DNA of 64,000 nucleotides. Origin: Faecalicatena faecalis (GTDB lineage Bacteria > Bacillota > Clostridia > Lachnospirales > Lachnospiraceae). The stretch spans positions 525,861 through 589,860 of the forward strand of contig NZ_JABACJ020000001.1 of the NCBI RefSeq assembly GCF_012524165.2. The letters run 5' to 3'. Within the stretch, counting starts at the first letter, position 1; every line of letters starts with the position of its first letter. Of this stretch, positions 8,208-17,264 are shown piece by piece. The translations under genes were made by a program, and so were the position numbers. A model generated the notes under the pieces. It made no database searches. It was not told where the DNA came from and saw only the letters and a program-made list of their open reading frames with translations.

Positions 8208-10351
8208 AAGAAGGAGTATTTTTAGGGAAACGTTATGAGATATTAGGACGCGTCGGTTCAGGGGGAATGGCGGATGTCTACAAGGGCAAGGACCATAAGC
8301 TGAACCGATACGTTGCAATAAAGGTGTTAAAGAGTGATTACCGCACAGATGAAGTCTTTATACAGAAGTTCTTAAGTGAGGCACAGGCCGCAGCCGGCCT
8401 GATGCATCCGAATGTGGTCAATGTATACGATGTGGGCCAGGACCGCGGACTTTACTATATGGTCATGGAACTGGTGGAGGGAATCACTTTAAAGGATTAT
8501 ATTGAGAAAAAGGGAAAACTCTCCGCAAAGGAAACAATCAGCATTTCTATTCAGATGGTGACTGGTATTCAGGCTGCCCATAACCAGCATATCATTCACC
8601 GGGATATCAAACCTCAGAACATCATCATTTCCAAGGAAGGAAAAGTAAAAGTGACCGATTTTGGGATTGCGCGGGCAACGACGTCCACCAAGACCATTAG
8701 TTCGAGTGTCATGGGTTCTGTACACTATACCTCGCCGGAGCAGGCAAGGGGAAGTGTCGTGGACGAAAAGAGTGATATCTATTCCGCGGGTATTACGATG
8801 TATGAGATGGTGACAGGGCATGTGCCATTTGACGGGGACTCCACGGTTTCGGTTGCAATTAAGCACCTGCAGGAGGAGATTGTCTCACCGGCAGTGGAAG
8901 TACCGGATATTCCGTACAGTCTGGAACAGATCATCATGAAGTGTACCCAGAAGAATCCAGACCGCAGATATCAGAACTGTCAGGAGCTGATTCTGGACTT
9001 AAAGAGATCTTTGGTCAGCCCGGAGGGAAACTTCGTGAATCTCTCTCCATTTGCTTCGAATATGGACGAGACGGTCATCATGCCTACAGAGGAGATGGAA
9101 CGTTTCCAGGACCGCGGTTATGATGATGAAGATGATTATGACGATGGTTATGATTATGATGACGACGATGATTATGAAGATGACGATTACGACGCAGAGG
9201 ATGACTATGCGGACGATGATTATGACTACGATGACGACGACGGGGACTATGACGGAGACTACGATGACGAGTATACTTCGGATCGCAGGAAGAATGGAGA
9301 GGTAGACCCGAATACGAAAAAAATTATGAAGATCCTGATGATCGTAGCGGCTGTCATTATTGCATTTGTTGTGATTTTTATGGTCGGTAAGGCCGCGGGC
9401 ATGTTTAAAAAGGGCCCTGCGACAACACAGACGCAGACGGAGTCTGAGGTGAAGGTGCCAGATGTTGTGGGACTGTCCAAGGATGAAGCACAGGAGATCT
9501 TAAGCCAGAAGAAGCTTGGCATTAAGGTAAGCCAGGCACCGTCAGACACATATGCCAAAGGGCTGGTCATCAGCCAGGATCCGGGAGCAGATACAAAGGT
9601 CAAAAAAAATACGGAGATCAAGGTGGTCATCAGCAGCGGAAAGGCGGTTAAAGAAACGACTGTGCCGGATGTTGTGGGAATGTCAGAGGATAAGGCACAG
9701 CAGACTCTGGAGGATGAATCACTGGTGGTGGATTATAAATCAGAGTATAGCGACACCGTGGAAGAAGGCAAGGTCATCTCCACAAATCCGGGCGCTGGAG
9801 CATCTGTAAAGGAAGGCTCGAAGGTGACGATGGTCGTCAGCCAGGGAGCAGAGAAGGTTTCGGTTCCGTCTATTGTTGGAATCAGCCGGGGAGATGCGGA
9901 TGCAGCCCTCGCAGGAGCAGGTTTGAAGAGTGGAAATGTAACAGAAGAGTACAGCGATGAATATGAGGCCGGAATCGTCATGTCTCAAAAGACATCAGAG
10001 GGCAAGAAGGTCAAAAAGGGAACTGCTGTTGATTATGTGGTCAGCAAAGGACCAGAGATCGAGATGGTCACAGTGCCGTCCTTGACAGGACATACTGAGG
10101 CAGAAGCCAATCAGAGGCTTACAGATGCAGGGTTACAGGCAGGCAGGGTAACTTACGAGAACAGCGGCAGCGTGATGAAGGGATATGTCATCTATCAATC
10201 TGCATCCGCAGGTAGTGAGATGGAGAAGGACTCCTATGTAGACTTTGTTGTGAGCTTAGGACCGGCAGAGGTAACACCGCCGACTCCTGATGTACCGGAT
10301 GACGGCAACGGTTCGTCAGATGATCCGGGGAATAATACAGAAGGTCAATAG
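8201..10351 (+). CDS. prkC: Membrane serine/threonine kinase with four PASTA domains (PrkC/Stk1)
   Basis: The 716-residue protein has a cytoplasmic Hanks-type kinase domain (about 1-275). It contains a GSGGMADVYKG glycine loop, the catalytic HRDIKPQN loop and DFGIA. A hydrophobic span at about 378-399 crosses the membrane. Four extracellular PASTA repeats begin near residues 418, 487, 553 and 623, and a short Pro/Gly/Asn-rich tail ends the protein. PASTA domains sense muropeptides or lipid II. An unusual Asp/Tyr-rich linker of about 55 residues (about 306-360) lies between the kinase and the membrane. Phosphatase and rsgA flank it, the conserved Firmicute arrangement. Confidence 0.97.
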   Translation: MLKEGVFLGKRYEILGRVGSGGMADVYKGKDHKLNRYVAIKVLKSDYRTDEVFIQKFLSEAQAAAGLMHPNVVNVYDVGQDRGLYYMVMELVEGITLKDYIEKKGKLSAKETISISIQMVTGIQAAHNQHIIHRDIKPQNIIISKEGKVKVTDFGIARATTSTKTISSSVMGSVHYTSPEQARGSVVDEKSDIYSAGITMYEMVTGHVPFDGDSTVSVAIKHLQEEIVSPAVEVPDIPYSLEQIIMKCTQKNPDRRYQNCQELILDLKRSLVSPEGNFVNLSPFASNMDETVIMPTEEMERFQDRGYDDEDDYDDGYDYDDDDDYEDDDYDAEDDYADDDYDYDDDDGDYDGDYDDEYTSDRRKNGEVDPNTKKIMKILMIVAAVIIAFVVIFMVGKAAGMFKKGPATTQTQTESEVKVPDVVGLSKDEAQEILSQKKLGIKVSQAPSDTYAKGLVISQDPGADTKVKKNTEIKVVISSGKAVKETTVPDVVGMSEDKAQQTLEDESLVVDYKSEYSDTVEEGKVISTNPGAGASVKEGSKVTMVVSQGAEKVSVPSIVGISRGDADAALAGAGLKSGNVTEEYSDEYEAGIVMSQKTSEGKKVKKGTAVDYVVSKGPEIEMVTVPSLTGHTEAEANQRLTDAGLQAGRVTYENSGSVMKGYVIYQSASAGSEMEKDSYVDFVVSLGPAEVTPPTPDVPDDGNGSSDDPGNNTEGQ

Positions 10352-10354
10352 TGT

Positions 10355-11233
10355 ATGCAGGGAAAGATTATAAAAGGAATTGCCGGATTCTACTACGTTC
10401 ATGTAGTAGAATCCGGTGTTTATGAATGTAAGGCCAAAGGGGTGTTCCGAAAGGAAAAGATCAAGCCTCTAGTGGGTGATAATGTAGAGATTGAAGTTCT
10501 GGATGAGGCGGAGAAGACCGGGAATATCGTAGAGATCCTCACGAGGAAGAATGAGCTGATTCGTCCGGCAGTGGCGAATATCGACCAGGCTCTGGTCGTA
10601 TTTGCGGTGACCGAGCCGCAGCCTCATTTTAATCTTTTGGACCGTTTTTTGGTCATGATGGAAAGCAAGGAGATTCCGGTCGTATTATGTTTTAATAAAA
10701 AAGACATAGCAACACAGCCGGAGCTCGCAAAGCTGGAGGAGATTTACCGTGCCTGCGGGTATCGGGTCATTTTCACCAGTGCCTTGAAGCAGGAAAATGT
10801 GGAATGTATTGGAAGCGTGCTTGCCGGAAAGACGACAGCGATAGCAGGACCGTCAGGAGTGGGCAAGTCCTCCCTGATTAATCTGCTCCAGTCCGAGGTT
10901 CAGATGGAGACAGGCAGTATCAGCAAGAAGATCGCCAGAGGAAAGCATACGACCAGGCATTCGGAATTGATTACGATTGACGAGAATTCTTATATCATGG
11001 ACACACCGGGATTTAGTTCTCTGTATGTCAATGATTTTGAAAAGGGAGAATTAAAATACTACTTTAGGGAGTTCGCTCTATATGAAGGAAAATGCAGGTT
11101 CAATGGATGTGACCATGTCCATGAGCCGGGCTGTGCAGTTAAGGAAGCACTGGAAGAAGGTAAGATTCACCCGGTCCGGTATGAGGATTACCTGGAAATG
11201 TACCGGGAATTACAGGAAAAGAAGAGGTATTAG
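10355..11233 (+). CDS. rsgA: Ribosome small-subunit-dependent GTPase A
   Basis: The 292-residue circularly permuted GTPase acts in late 30S maturation. An OB fold comes first. In the GTPase domain the G4 motif NKKD (about residue 110) precedes the P-loop GPSGVGKSSL (about 165) and the DTPGF G3 motif, which is the permuted order. A zinc-knuckle C-x5-C-x-H-x5-C lies near 248-262. It starts 3 bases after the kinase stop and is probably a substrate of that kinase, as in other Firmicutes. Confidence 0.96.
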   Translation: MQGKIIKGIAGFYYVHVVESGVYECKAKGVFRKEKIKPLVGDNVEIEVLDEAEKTGNIVEILTRKNELIRPAVANIDQALVVFAVTEPQPHFNLLDRFLVMMESKEIPVVLCFNKKDIATQPELAKLEEIYRACGYRVIFTSALKQENVECIGSVLAGKTTAIAGPSGVGKSSLINLLQSEVQMETGSISKKIARGKHTTRHSELITIDENSYIMDTPGFSSLYVNDFEKGELKYYFREFALYEGKCRFNGCDHVHEPGCAVKEALEEGKIHPVRYEDYLEMYRELQEKKRY

Positions 11234-11236
11234 CTT

Positions 11237-11899
11237 ATGAAAAGAATGTTAGCACCATCCATATTATCAGCAGATTTTAAAGTGTTAGGCGAGCAGATCA
11301 GGACTACATCTGAAAATGGTGCCGAGTATCTCCATTTTGATGTGATGGACGGGATGTTTGTGCCAAGCATCTCCTTTGGGATGCCTGTACTCAAATCCAT
11401 CCAGGGAGTCAGCTCTCAGGTGATGGATGTCCATCTGATGGTGATGGACCCGATTCGCTATGTGGAAGCGTTTCACGAGGCCGGGGCAGACTTTCTGACG
11501 GTCCACCTGGAGGCTTGCGAAGACATCCAGGCTGCGCTCGATAAAATTCATGCCTACGGGATGAAGGCAGGTGTGTCCATCAAACCAGCCACACCGGTGG
11601 AGTCTTTGCTTCCGATTTTGGATCAGGTGGAGATGTTCTTGATCATGAGTGTAGAGCCGGGCTTTGGCGGTCAGGCATTTATCCCGGAATCACTGGATAA
11701 GATCAAGACACTGCGTGCGATGCTCGACGAGAAGGGACTTAATGCCAACATTGAAGTGGACGGTGGTATCTACCACAGCAATGTAAAGGATGTGCTGGAT
11801 GCAGGCGCTAATGTGATCGTGGCTGGTTCCGCAGTGTTCAAGGGCAGTATCGGTGAAAATGTGAATGGATTTATGGAGATATTGAGAGCGTATGAGTAG
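11237..11899 (+). CDS. rpe: Ribulose-phosphate 3-epimerase
   Basis: The 220-residue TIM barrel interconverts D-ribulose 5-phosphate and D-xylulose 5-phosphate in the pentose phosphate pathway. SILSADF at the N terminus, HFDVMDG, VHLMV, MSVEPGFGGQ and EVDGGI supply the metal and phosphate ligands and the catalytic Asp pair. The gene is 3 bases downstream of rsgA and overlaps thiN by 8 bases. Confidence 0.96.
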   Translation: MKRMLAPSILSADFKVLGEQIRTTSENGAEYLHFDVMDGMFVPSISFGMPVLKSIQGVSSQVMDVHLMVMDPIRYVEAFHEAGADFLTVHLEACEDIQAALDKIHAYGMKAGVSIKPATPVESLLPILDQVEMFLIMSVEPGFGGQAFIPESLDKIKTLRAMLDEKGLNANIEVDGGIYHSNVKDVLDAGANVIVAGSAVFKGSIGENVNGFMEILRAYE

Positions 11900-12545
11900 G
11901 CGAACGGTCATAGTCAGCGGCGGGCTTTTGGAAGAGGAGTTTGCCCTGGATATTTTAAAGGATGAAGAGACAGAATTTATAATCGGTGTGGACAGCGGAC
12001 TTATTTTCCTATATGAGCATGGGATTCTTCCAGACTATATCGTTGGTGACTTTGATAGTGCACCGGAAGAAGTGATCACATATTACAAAGAAGAGACAAA
12101 GGTACCGATTAGGGAATTTAATCCGGTCAAGGATGCGTCAGATACGGAGATCGCACTTCGGTTATGTCTGGATCTGCGCAGACAGAATATTTTGATCCTG
12201 GGAGGTACCGGGACGCGGATGGACCATGCCTGGGCAAATGTGCAGAGCTTAAAGATCGCACTGGATGCTGGGGCAGATGCAAGGATCGTGGACAAGCATA
12301 ACCAGATTCGGCTTTTGGACCGTGATTTTGTATTGAAAAAGGAAGAGGCCTTCGGACCGTATTTTTCTGTATTTCCGCTGGATGGAACTGTAGAAAATTT
12401 TAGCTTAAAAGGGGCTAAGTATCCGCTTGATTACCATGCCCTGACTCCGTTCGACAGCCTCTGTGTCAGTAATGAAATTGAAGGGGATGAGGTGGAAATT
12501 ACCTTCCCTTATGGAATCGTGGTGCTGATGGAGACGCGGGATTAA
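11892..12545 (+). CDS. thiN: Thiamine pyrophosphokinase
   Basis: The 217-residue enzyme transfers pyrophosphate from ATP to thiamine. The VDSGL, DYIVGDFDS and GGTGTRMDHAWAN motifs are diagnostic of the catalytic domain; the C-terminal thiamine-binding beta domain follows. It overlaps rpe, and an intrinsic terminator lies 30 bases downstream, so it is the last gene of the housekeeping run. Confidence 0.95.
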   Translation: MSRRTVIVSGGLLEEEFALDILKDEETEFIIGVDSGLIFLYEHGILPDYIVGDFDSAPEEVITYYKEETKVPIREFNPVKDASDTEIALRLCLDLRRQNILILGGTGTRMDHAWANVQSLKIALDAGADARIVDKHNQIRLLDRDFVLKKEEAFGPYFSVFPLDGTVENFSLKGAKYPLDYHALTPFDSLCVSNEIEGDEVEITFPYGIVVLMETRD

Positions 12546-12575
12546 AGTGAAACTTAACGATGATTATGAAGAATG

Positions 12576-12613
12576 AAGAAAAGAGCAGGAGTGATATTCT
12601 GCTCTTTTCTTTA
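12576..12613 (+). terminator. Intrinsic terminator after thiN
   Basis: A perfect 13-bp stem (12576-12588 with 12599-12611) with a 10-base loop ends in a T-rich arm. It closes the housekeeping operon on + and separates it from the former ychF promoter. Confidence 0.85.
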
Positions 12614-12661
12614 TGTCATGTTGTCTTTGGATGATAGAAAAAACAAAAATTCTACAAATTA

Positions 12662-12690
12662 TTGATTTTGCAGTACCATTCCATTATAAT
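12662..12690 (+). promoter_or_regulatory. Former ychF promoter, now stranded at the left end of the inserted element
   Basis: TTGATT (12662-12667), a 17-bp spacer and a perfect TATAAT (12685-12690) lie about 95 bases upstream of a ribosome binding site (AAGGAG, 12768-12773) and a start codon at 12786. That start codon reads the first codons of ychF (Met-Lys-Leu-Gly-Ile-Val) and then hits a stop at once. The element inserted there has moved the real gene to 40522. Confidence 0.65.
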
Positions 12691-12782
12691 GAAGAAAGTC
12701 TTTTGGAACTGCTAAGCAGTAAATAGCGGAGAGTCTGAAGAATAATATTTATAAAAATGTTGAAATATAAGGAGAATCAGAG

Positions 12783-12796
12783 ATTATGAAATTAGG
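12783..12796 (+). repeat. Left attachment site (attL core)
   Basis: This is the left copy of the ATTATGAAATTAGG core. It is host sequence up to the core, with the ychF ribosome binding site intact. The element follows and turns the ychF start into an eight-codon dead end with TAG at 12810-12812. Confidence 0.85.
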
Positions 12797-13129
12797 AATT
12801 GTAATAAATTAGCCTTTTTTCATAAATCCATGTACCTCCATAAAAGTCCGTAAAACCGCATGGTTGCAAGGTTTCTTAAAAAAGCAAAAGCATAAAGCTC
12901 CATGTAAAATCACATAATTTAATGCCATTTGGGCGTAGAAATGGGCGTAGATTGATAGTTCAAAATCGGAGTCCAATGCAATTTTTACTGATAAATAGTA
13001 CGCTTATAAGTTTCTACGGATAAGACCATACGGCATAACAGAACAAACCGAAAATTTTATATTGCACCGCACAAGCGGCGTTTCCCACTTCCACACGGAA
13101 GAACAGGAACGCCGCTTTTTTCATGCCCT
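12797..13129. other. Non-coding left end of the element with possible integrase arm sites
   Basis: No gene is seen in this stretch. It contains a pair of directly repeated GGGCGTA heptamers at 12931-12937 and 12943-12949. The same heptamer pair occurs near the right end at 40439-40445 and 40450-40456. By analogy with Tn916, where integrase binds short direct repeats near both ends, these may be arm-type sites; that role is inference. A terminator hairpin lies at 13073-13117. Confidence 0.4.
13073..13121 (+). terminator. Terminator-like hairpin at the left end of the element
   Basis: A 10-bp stem (13073-13082 with 13108-13117) encloses an inner TTCC/GGAA pair and is followed by a run of six T. 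It would insulate the transfer genes from transcription entering from the host side. Confidence 0.65.
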
Positions 13130-13245
13130 TTGTTACGCAGTAGGGGCAGAAAAAGCCTTGCTACAAGCGGCTTTGCGGAAGCAATTTTGACAGGGCAAGG
13201 GGTTTATACCTTTTCCCTCAAAATCGCCGTTCTACTGCGTAACAA
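13130..13245 (+). repeat. 116-bp structured element, copy A
   Basis: The ends form a perfect 14-bp inverted repeat (TTGTTACGCAGTAG at 13130-13143, reverse complement at 13232-13245). Inside, AAAGCC/GGCTTT and an AGGG..AAGG/CCTT..CCCT pairing can form. A second copy of the same length and orientation is at 32685-32800. The copies differ in the interior, but the pairing potential is kept. It lies between a terminator and the repA-like gene. It may be a structured RNA leader or a DNA element; it is not recognised. Confidence 0.6.
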
Positions 13246-13271
13246 ATCCAAAGCAAAGGAGTGATGAAGCT

Positions 13272-14255
13272 ATGGCAGTATTCCGCGTGGAGCGCAACAC
13301 AGGCTACACCGTAATGAGCAACCACCACTTACGCAATAAGGAGCTTTCCTTAAAGGCAAAGGGGCTGTTATCTCAAATGTTGTCTTTGCCGGAGGATTGG
13401 GACTACACCCTTGCGGGGCTGTCCTATATCAACCGGGAAAGTATCGACGCTATCCGTACCGCCGTTTGGGAGCTTGAAAAAGCCGGATATATCACAAGGC
13501 GGCAGGGACGCGACGAGAAAGGCAAAATGACCGCTATCGAGTACACCATTTACGAACAGCCGCAGCCGCCGGAATTGGATTGCCCGGTATTGGAAAAACC
13601 AACAGCGGATAACCCGATATTGGAAAATCCGACAACGGATAATCCGACGTCGGAAAATCCAACGCAATTAAATAAAGATATATCAAGAACTAACTTACCA
13701 AAAAAAGAAAAATCAAATACGGATTTATCAATTACCCATTCCATTCCTATCCATTCCCTAAATCCCTTGCCTTATGACGGGGACGAAGCGGCAGAGCCGC
13801 CGGAACGGAAAAGAACGGAAAGGAACGACGCTTACCGAGTGTATGAGGAAATTATCAAAGACAATATCGCCTATGACATTCTCTTGCAGGACAGAAGCCT
13901 TGACCGCGACCGTCTGAATGAGATTGTTGACCTTATGCTTGAAACCGTCTGTACGGCACGAAAGAAAATCCGTATTGCCGGGGACGATTACCCCGCCGAG
14001 CTTGTGAAGTCAAAGTTTATGAAGCTGAACAGCGAACATATCCGCTTTGTGCTTGACTGTATGCAGGAGAATACAACAAAGATCCGCAACATCAAGCAGT
14101 ACCTAAAGGCGGTGCTTTTCAATGCCCCGTCTACCATTGACAGCTACTATACTTCCCTTGTCGCTCACGATATGGCAAGCGGCGCACTTGCACCGAGGAA
14201 GCCGAAGTACGGCGACCCGGACTACTACACCTACAACGAGGGCGAAAGCCTGTAA
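13272..14255 (+). CDS. RepA-like replication initiator / helix-turn-helix protein with a DUF6017-type C terminus
   Basis: The 327-residue protein begins with a winged-helix region (about 15-95) like those of plasmid RepA_N and DnaD-like initiators. A Pro/Asn/Thr-rich linker with the short repeated pattern xNPTxxNP (about 105-135) follows. The C-terminal domain (about 185-300) resembles DUF6017. It is the first gene of the transfer module in Tn1549-type elements, where it probably supports replication of the excised circle. The ribosome binding site AAAGGAGTGATGAAGCT fits the ATG. The exact role is inference. Confidence 0.75.
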   Translation: MAVFRVERNTGYTVMSNHHLRNKELSLKAKGLLSQMLSLPEDWDYTLAGLSYINRESIDAIRTAVWELEKAGYITRRQGRDEKGKMTAIEYTIYEQPQPPELDCPVLEKPTADNPILENPTTDNPTSENPTQLNKDISRTNLPKKEKSNTDLSITHSIPIHSLNPLPYDGDEAAEPPERKRTERNDAYRVYEEIIKDNIAYDILLQDRSLDRDRLNEIVDLMLETVCTARKKIRIAGDDYPAELVKSKFMKLNSEHIRFVLDCMQENTTKIRNIKQYLKAVLFNAPSTIDSYYTSLVAHDMASGALAPRKPKYGDPDYYTYNEGESL

Positions 14256-14278
14256 ACGAAAAAAGGAGGATTTACCAC

Positions 14279-14497
14279 ATGGCACAGAAAACAGGAGCTT
14301 TGATTTTTGACGAAACCGCTGACCGCTACGATATTCGCTTTGATATTGCCGACTATTACGGCGGCTTGCATTGCGGCGAGTGCATGGACGTATTCACAGG
14401 CGGCAAATGGAAGCCGACCCGGATTGAGTACGGGGACAACTGGTATCTTGTAGGTATCCGCGCCGAGGACTTGAACGGGCTGCGGGTACGGATTTAA
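14279..14497 (+). CDS. Small DUF5348-type mobile element protein
   Basis: This 72-residue acidic protein is preceded by AAAAGGAGGATTTACCAC. The pattern YDIRFDIADYYGGLHCGE and the ending LVGI-x(6)-NGLRVRI match the DUF5348 family, found in conjugative elements of gut Firmicutes. The function is unknown. It sits between the RepA-like gene and pcfB. Confidence 0.75.
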   Translation: MAQKTGALIFDETADRYDIRFDIADYYGGLHCGECMDVFTGGKWKPTRIEYGDNWYLVGIRAEDLNGLRVRI

Positions 14498-14591
14498 CGG
14501 GGCGGCGTGAAGAACGGACGCCCCTTTTTCACGCCCAAAAGCGGCGTGCCACCCTAACACTATCACTACCGGGAAAGGAGGACGGTAAACA

Positions 14592-15068
14592 TTGCAGGAC
14601 GAAATCAACGAAAAAGTGGTTGCGCTCTCTGTCAAGGGAGTAAAGCTGACCGCTGAAATGCTGCAAAAGGCAATCAAAGCCATGCTTGCACAGGCAAAAA
14701 AGCAGCAGGAAAAACAGCCCCACGGGAAGCAGACCCTAAAGCAGCTTGCGAAACAGAACGCGGGGCTATCCAACATTGAGATAACCGAGGGCAATATCAA
14801 AGCTTTTGAGCAGACGGCAAAAAAATACGGTATCGACTTTGCCCTAAAGAAAGACAGCACCGAAACGCCGCCCCGTTATCTCGTCTTTTTCAAGGGGCGG
14901 GACGCGGACGCTCTGACCGCAGCCTTTAAGGAGTTTTCCGCAAAGAAGCTGAACAAGGAGCAAAAGCCCTCTATCCGAAAGGCACTTGCCACATTCCGGG
15001 AAGCAGCAAAGCAGCTTAACGCGAACCGTCAAAAGACAAAACACAAGGACAGGGAGGTATCGCTATGA
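14592..15068 (+). CDS. pcfB: PcfB-type conjugation accessory protein (DUF3801)
   Basis: The 158-residue basic, helix-rich protein belongs to the PcfB family, which works with the PcfC/VirD4 coupling protein at the relaxosome. The start is TTG at 14592, supported by AAAGGAGGA just upstream; no suitable ATG is nearby. The Lys/Gln-rich stretch around residues 35-50 and the Lys-rich tail fit a DNA- or relaxosome-binding protein. It overlaps the VirD4 gene by 4 bases. Confidence 0.8.
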   Translation: MQDEINEKVVALSVKGVKLTAEMLQKAIKAMLAQAKKQQEKQPHGKQTLKQLAKQNAGLSNIEITEGNIKAFEQTAKKYGIDFALKKDSTETPPRYLVFFKGRDADALTAAFKEFSAKKLNKEQKPSIRKALATFREAAKQLNANRQKTKHKDREVSL

Positions 15069-16846
15069 AGCCGAATATCAAGAAGCTGCTTATCCTAAAC
15101 GCCCCCTATCTGCTCTTTGTGTATCTCTTTGATAAAGTCGGACAGGCGGTGCGGCTCTCGCCGGGGGCTGACCTCTCCGGCAAGCTGCTTTCCATTGGCA
15201 GTGGCTTTTCTGCCGCCTTTTCAAATGCCCTGCCGAGTTTTGCCCCTATGGATTTGCTTATCGGCATTGGCGGGGCTGTCGTTATCCGGCTTGCGGTCTA
15301 TGTGAAAGGCAAGAACGCAAAGAAATACCGTAAGGGCATGGAGTACGGCTCTGCACGTTGGGGCAATGCCGAGGATATAAAGCCATATATCGACCCCATG
15401 TTTGAAAATAACGTGCTGCTGACGCAGACCGAAAGGCTGATGATGAGTAGCCGCCCGAAGCACCCGAAATATGCACGAAACAAAAACGTACTTGTAATCG
15501 GCGGCTCCGGCAGCGGCAAGACGAGGTTTTTTGTAAAGCCCAACTTAATGCAAATGCACAGCAGCTATGTTGTAACCGACCCAAAAGGAACGGTTTTAAT
15601 CGAGTGCGGGAAGCTCTTGCAGCGGGGCGGGTACAAAATCAAGGTGCTAAACACCATCAATTTCAAGAAATCCATGCGGTACAATCCCTTTGCCTATCTG
15701 CGCAGCGAAAAGGATATTTTGAAACTGGTAAATACCATTATCGCCAACACCAAAGGCGACGGGGAAAAATCCGGCGAGGATTTTTGGGTGAAATCGGAAC
15801 GGCTTTTTTACTGCGCCCTTATCGGCTACATCTGGTACGAAGCCCCGGAGAACGAGAAAAACTTTACGACGCTGCTTGAAATGATAAATGCGTCGGAAGC
15901 CCGCGAGGACGACCCGGAATTTCAATCCCCCGTTGACCTCATGTTTGAACGCTTGGAGGAAAAAGACCCGGAACATTTTGCGGTGCGCCAGTACAAGAAG
16001 TTTTTGCTGTCTGCCGGAAAAACAAGAAGCTCTATCCTCATTTCCTGCGGTGCGCGTCTTGCCCCCTTTGACATTCGGGAACTGCGCGAGCTGATGGAAA
16101 CCGACGAAATGGAGCTTGACACCTTAGGCGACCGAAAGACCGCGCTTTTTGTTATTATCTCCGACACCGACGACACCTTTAACTTTGTTGTATCAATCCT
16201 TTACACACAGCTTTTCAATCTGCTTTGTGACAAGGCAGATGATGTGTACGGCGGGCGGCTACCTGTTCATGTGCGCTGTCTGCTTGACGAGTTTGCAAAT
16301 ATCGGGCAGATACCGAAGTTTGAAAAACTCATTGCCACGATAAGGAGCCGCGAAATCTCCGCGTCCATCATCTTGCAGAGCCAGTCGCAGCTAAAGGCTA
16401 TCTACAAGGACAACGCCGATACCATTGTCGGCAACTGCGATACGACCCTGTTCTTGGGCGGCAAGGAGAAAACGACCCTTAAAGAAATGTCGGAAATCTT
16501 GGGGAAAGAAACGATTGACAGTTTTAACACTTCCGAAACGCGAGGACGGGAACTTTCCCACGGGCTGAACTATCAGAAGTTAGGCAAGCAGCTTATGAGC
16601 GAAGATGAAATTGCGGTCATGGACGGCGGGAAATGTATCTTGCAGCTACGCGGGGTGCGTCCGTTCTTCTCCGAAAAATACGATATTACCAAACACCCGA
16701 AGTACAAGTACCTTTCCGACTTTGACAAGAAAAATGCCTTTGACATGGAAAAGCACTTGCGCCGCCGTCCTGCAATCGTAAAGCCGGACGAGGTATTTGA
16801 CTATTACGAAGTTGACGAAGCAGATTTGCAGGAGGATACAGAATGA
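15065..16846 (+). CDS. virD4: VirD4-type coupling protein (TraG/PcfC family)
   Basis: The 593-residue ATPase docks the relaxosome at the conjugation channel. Two hydrophobic N-terminal segments (about 8-30 and 60-80) anchor it in the membrane. A Walker A motif GGSGSGKTRF lies near residue 145 and a Walker B LLDEFANIG near 405. SQSQLKAIY and an acidic C-terminal tail also fit TraG/VirD4. The start is preceded by GGGAGGTATCGCT and overlaps the upstream stop, so translation is coupled. Confidence 0.95.
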   Translation: MKPNIKKLLILNAPYLLFVYLFDKVGQAVRLSPGADLSGKLLSIGSGFSAAFSNALPSFAPMDLLIGIGGAVVIRLAVYVKGKNAKKYRKGMEYGSARWGNAEDIKPYIDPMFENNVLLTQTERLMMSSRPKHPKYARNKNVLVIGGSGSGKTRFFVKPNLMQMHSSYVVTDPKGTVLIECGKLLQRGGYKIKVLNTINFKKSMRYNPFAYLRSEKDILKLVNTIIANTKGDGEKSGEDFWVKSERLFYCALIGYIWYEAPENEKNFTTLLEMINASEAREDDPEFQSPVDLMFERLEEKDPEHFAVRQYKKFLLSAGKTRSSILISCGARLAPFDIRELRELMETDEMELDTLGDRKTALFVIISDTDDTFNFVVSILYTQLFNLLCDKADDVYGGRLPVHVRCLLDEFANIGQIPKFEKLIATIRSREISASIILQSQSQLKAIYKDNADTIVGNCDTTLFLGGKEKTTLKEMSEILGKETIDSFNTSETRGRELSHGLNYQKLGKQLMSEDEIAVMDGGKCILQLRGVRPFFSEKYDITKHPKYKYLSDFDKKNAFDMEKHLRRRPAIVKPDEVFDYYEVDEADLQEDTE

Positions 16847-17055
16847 ATAAGCGTATCAGAAAGAAAAAGGCAAAACAGCAGCTAATCCGGGCTATCAGCG
16901 GGCTTGTGGAAGCAGCCGAGGAAATGCAGCGGGAACAGGAACGCAGGACAATACAGGCAGGTATTTCCTATATCAAGTATATCGAAGCTGTCCGGGAACG
17001 GCAGTACGGCATTATGCCTGTCTACACACCACTTTTTGAAAAGGAGGGAGCTTAA
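16843..17055 (+). CDS. Small basic conjugative element protein of unknown function
   Basis: The 70-residue protein starts in an ATGA overlap with the VirD4 stop and is preceded by AGGAGGATACAGA, so it is probably translated. The N terminus is strongly basic (NKRIRKKKAKQQ) and an Ala/Glu/Arg-rich helix follows. I do not recognise the family. The position between virD4 and the Maff2 gene suggests an accessory role in transfer. Confidence 0.65.
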   Translation: MNKRIRKKKAKQQLIRAISGLVEAAEEMQREQERRTIQAGISYIKYIEAVRERQYGIMPVYTPLFEKEGA

Positions 17056-17185
17056 AGTAAAAACAATAAACACGGGCTACATGGTACGCGCCCCTACTCC
17101 TTGCGCGTATCGCGGCAGGAAGCCGCACCCTTACAACTGAATACCGCCGCGCCGCAGAAATTACGCAGCGCGGGGACTTATGACC

Positions 17186-17217
17186 GCGGCAGTTATCGAA
17201 AACTGACCGCCGTTTTT
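17186..17217 (+). terminator. Possible internal terminator or RNA hairpin before the Maff2 gene
   Basis: GCGG-x-AGTT and AACT-xx-CCGC arms enclose a 6-base loop, followed by six T (17212-17217). It lies in a 209-base gap without a gene. It could set the ratio of the abundant Maff2/VirB6 transcripts to the upstream genes. Confidence 0.45.
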
Positions 17218-17264
17218 TATGCCCTTTTTCGGGCAGCCGCAAAGCGGCAGAAAGGAGTTTTATT

